A stretch of DNA of 64,000 nucleotides from Vibrio penaeicida (GTDB taxonomy: Bacteria > Pseudomonadota > Gammaproteobacteria > Enterobacterales > Vibrionaceae). Location: contig NZ_JAUYVM010000003.1 of assembly GCF_030689305.1 (NCBI RefSeq), positions 124,001 through 188,000 on the forward strand. The letters are read 5' to 3'. How positions within the stretch are numbered: the stretch's first letter is position 1; the number at the start of each line of letters is the position of its first letter. Below, one piece after another: positions 62,663-64,000 of the stretch. A program made the translations under genes and the position numbers. The notes beneath the pieces are model-generated. The model saw nothing but the letters and a program-made list of their open reading frames with translations. It was not told the DNA's origin and did no database searches.

Positions 62663-63868
62663 TTAATTGTCCGCTGAGGCTTTCGTCAATGTCGAACGCT
62701 TTTCTTTACTTATTCCTCGTAACCAACGCTGCGCTGGGCGCTCGATACCGTGGTAACTCAACGTAGAAACAACAACGGTTATCGCAAGGAATACTGTGAT
62801 GCCGATTAGTCCGGCTGTCCACGATGTCTGCTCATACCACCATGCTAGCGTTTCTGGAGCGATGTAATGAATCAGCTCTGTGCCCGCAAGCAGCAGTGCG
62901 GCATGCCATAGATAAACAGAGTAAGAAATATCGCCAAGGAATTGGGTGAATCGGTTGTCCAATATTCGAATAAACATTTGCTTGGGTTGCATTTGAACAG
63001 CGGAAATACCCACCAATAACGTCATAAAGACGTAAGTCGACATAAGGGAAAGCTGGCTGGAACGAAAGTGCATAGAAAACACCACTCCTGCAATCATTGC
63101 CCAAACCCAGAATCCGCCCTGACACCTTGCCATCCAGCTCTTATTGATGTTGCTGCACATCCAAGCGCCCAACATAAACCCACTAGCTCCTCGAATTAGC
63201 GCTTCAGCAGACTTGGTGTGATCCAAACTGTTTGATTGTGCCACCAAAGCGTAAACCATAAGTAAAGCGAGAACGGGAATCGCATAGCTTCTGCCAAATG
63301 GTTTAAGTAACGAAGCTGCCATGGCTGGGAAGCATAAATACACTAACCACTCGATACTGAGTGACCACGACGATATGTTCCAACTAAGCCCGCCAGACGT
63401 TTCCATACTTTGCAGCATAAGTAGGTTTGAAAGAATAGCATCGCCACGATTATAAGGCCCTTCAAATGGTGCTTGTCCAGCGAGCCCCCAGCTTTCTGCC
63501 AACGGACCGGCATAAAAGAGAATGCCTTCACTGGCTTTAAAGCTTTCCCATGCAATGAGCGTTAATAAAGTAATAAGGAACAACGGATAAATACGGCTGA
63601 AACGGAGCCACATAAACTGACGCCAGTTGGTAAGAGTCACGCCATTCTTAAACGTATTCCGGTAGACATGAATCATCACGAATCCACTTAGGATGAAAAA
63701 CAGATCGACCCAGATATAGCCTCTTTCAAGGAAGTAGGTGTAATCCTTTATAGGGGATTTCCATTGTGGGAATAAAACAAGCCGCGCGTGATAGAGCACC
63801 ACAAACAAGGCAGCAAAACCTCGAAGTGGAGTCAGCAAAGGTAACGGACGTAAAGATGACGTAGCCAT
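62663..63868 (-). CDS. Acyltransferase family 3 membrane protein (OafA/YrhL type)
   Basis: A 401-residue protein with about ten membrane helices. The start LTPLRGFAALFVVLYHARLV contains the conserved R-x-x-A-x-x-V-x-x-x-H motif, His27 region. VDLFFILSGFVMIHVYR and the later FSRIYPLFL are also typical. Such enzymes acetylate or acylate surface polysaccharides or other exported molecules. There is no C-terminal SGNH domain. It is monocistronic; no glycan cluster is nearby. The last 130 bases of the window, upstream of it, hold only its promoter region. Confidence 0.9.
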   Translation of the reverse strand: MATSSLRPLPLLTPLRGFAALFVVLYHARLVLFPQWKSPIKDYTYFLERGYIWVDLFFILSGFVMIHVYRNTFKNGVTLTNWRQFMWLRFSRIYPLFLITLLTLIAWESFKASEGILFYAGPLAESWGLAGQAPFEGPYNRGDAILSNLLMLQSMETSGGLSWNISSWSLSIEWLVYLCFPAMAASLLKPFGRSYAIPVLALLMVYALVAQSNSLDHTKSAEALIRGASGFMLGAWMCSNINKSWMARCQGGFWVWAMIAGVVFSMHFRSSQLSLMSTYVFMTLLVGISAVQMQPKQMFIRILDNRFTQFLGDISYSVYLWHAALLLAGTELIHYIAPETLAWWYEQTSWTAGLIGITVFLAITVVVSTLSYHGIERPAQRWLRGISKEKRSTLTKASADN

Positions 63869-64000
63869 AAAGACACCGGTTGTGTTTCTTATTGAGTAAA
63901 GTCAGTGTCTTACATCTAAGAAAAAGATTGCTAGTGGAGATTAGTTAAGCTTTGTTAATGTTTGGAGTTGCTTCGCGTTTCTATAAAATTAACAAGAAAC

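Noticed and set aside
1..64000. CRISPR arrays, tRNA or rRNA genes, replication origin
   Set aside because: No regularly spaced repeats, no tRNA cloverleaf or rRNA sequence, and no dnaA/rctB-type origin features were recognised by eye.

Overview
The window looks like part of a Vibrionaceae genome (Vibrio or a close relative). This rests on a secreted alkaline serine protease of the Vibrio exoprotease A type, other secreted proteases ending in PPC or PKD/chitin-binding modules, a DUF2058 protein, a YegD-type Hsp70, many LysR/AraC regulators paired with small enzymes or efflux pumps, and recurring short Vibrio-type palindromes. No rRNA, tRNA, CRISPR array or replication origin was seen. The accessory, regulator-rich content would suit a small chromosome or a variable part of the large one, but that is inference.

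Layout. 1-7.1 kb: a MarR regulator with tandem operators and the start of a membrane protein, a hypothetical gene, a DUF1289 gene, an M16 zinc protease, and a two-gene operon (FAD/NAD(P)-binding protein plus AEC transporter). 7.4-9.4 kb: a small conserved protein, a LysR regulator and a VOC protein. 10.0-15.6 kb: an A+T-rich two-gene island, a ComEC-like metallo-beta-lactamase followed by a 1450-residue trypsin-like protease/STAND NTPase. It looks like an antiphage module related to AVAST. 15.9-17.8 kb: a benzoate-type transporter and a SutR-like XRE/cupin regulator, divergent around two palindromic operators. 17.9-20.7 kb: a broken ATPase gene and orphan proteins. 21.1-29.2 kb: a subtilase with a large insertion, a secreted HbpS-like protein divergent from a two-component system (with a MITE lodged between them), a BASS transporter and the exoprotease.

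29.3-39.3 kb: regulator-enzyme pairs (LysR/VOC, TetR/GFA/histidine phosphatase, two divergent AraC genes, a DMT transporter), a broken Lrp/AsnC gene, a nucleotidyltransferase, DUF2804 and a fatty acid hydroxylase. 39.3-42 kb: a divergent cysteinyl-tRNA synthetase gene whose leader carries a complete transcription attenuator with four consecutive Cys codons, then an arylamine N-acetyltransferase behind a SoxR-type promoter. 42-49.9 kb: a trypsin-like protease with PKD and chitin-binding modules, another subtilase with a PPC domain, YegD and a secreted orphan. 50-57 kb: a MATE pump with its AraC/GyrI regulator, then a tight operon of an unrecognised 1041-residue protein and a patatin-like phospholipase. 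57-64 kb: a lipoprotein, a Tat-exported multicopper oxidase, DUF2058, a small membrane protein, LysR, a broken amidohydrolase lipoprotein and an acyltransferase.

The most noteworthy items are the cysS attenuator, the MBL/protease-STAND pair, the patatin operon with its unrecognised partner, and the SoxR-type promoter. Three genes are visibly broken, at least two of them by internal deletion, so part of this region is decaying.
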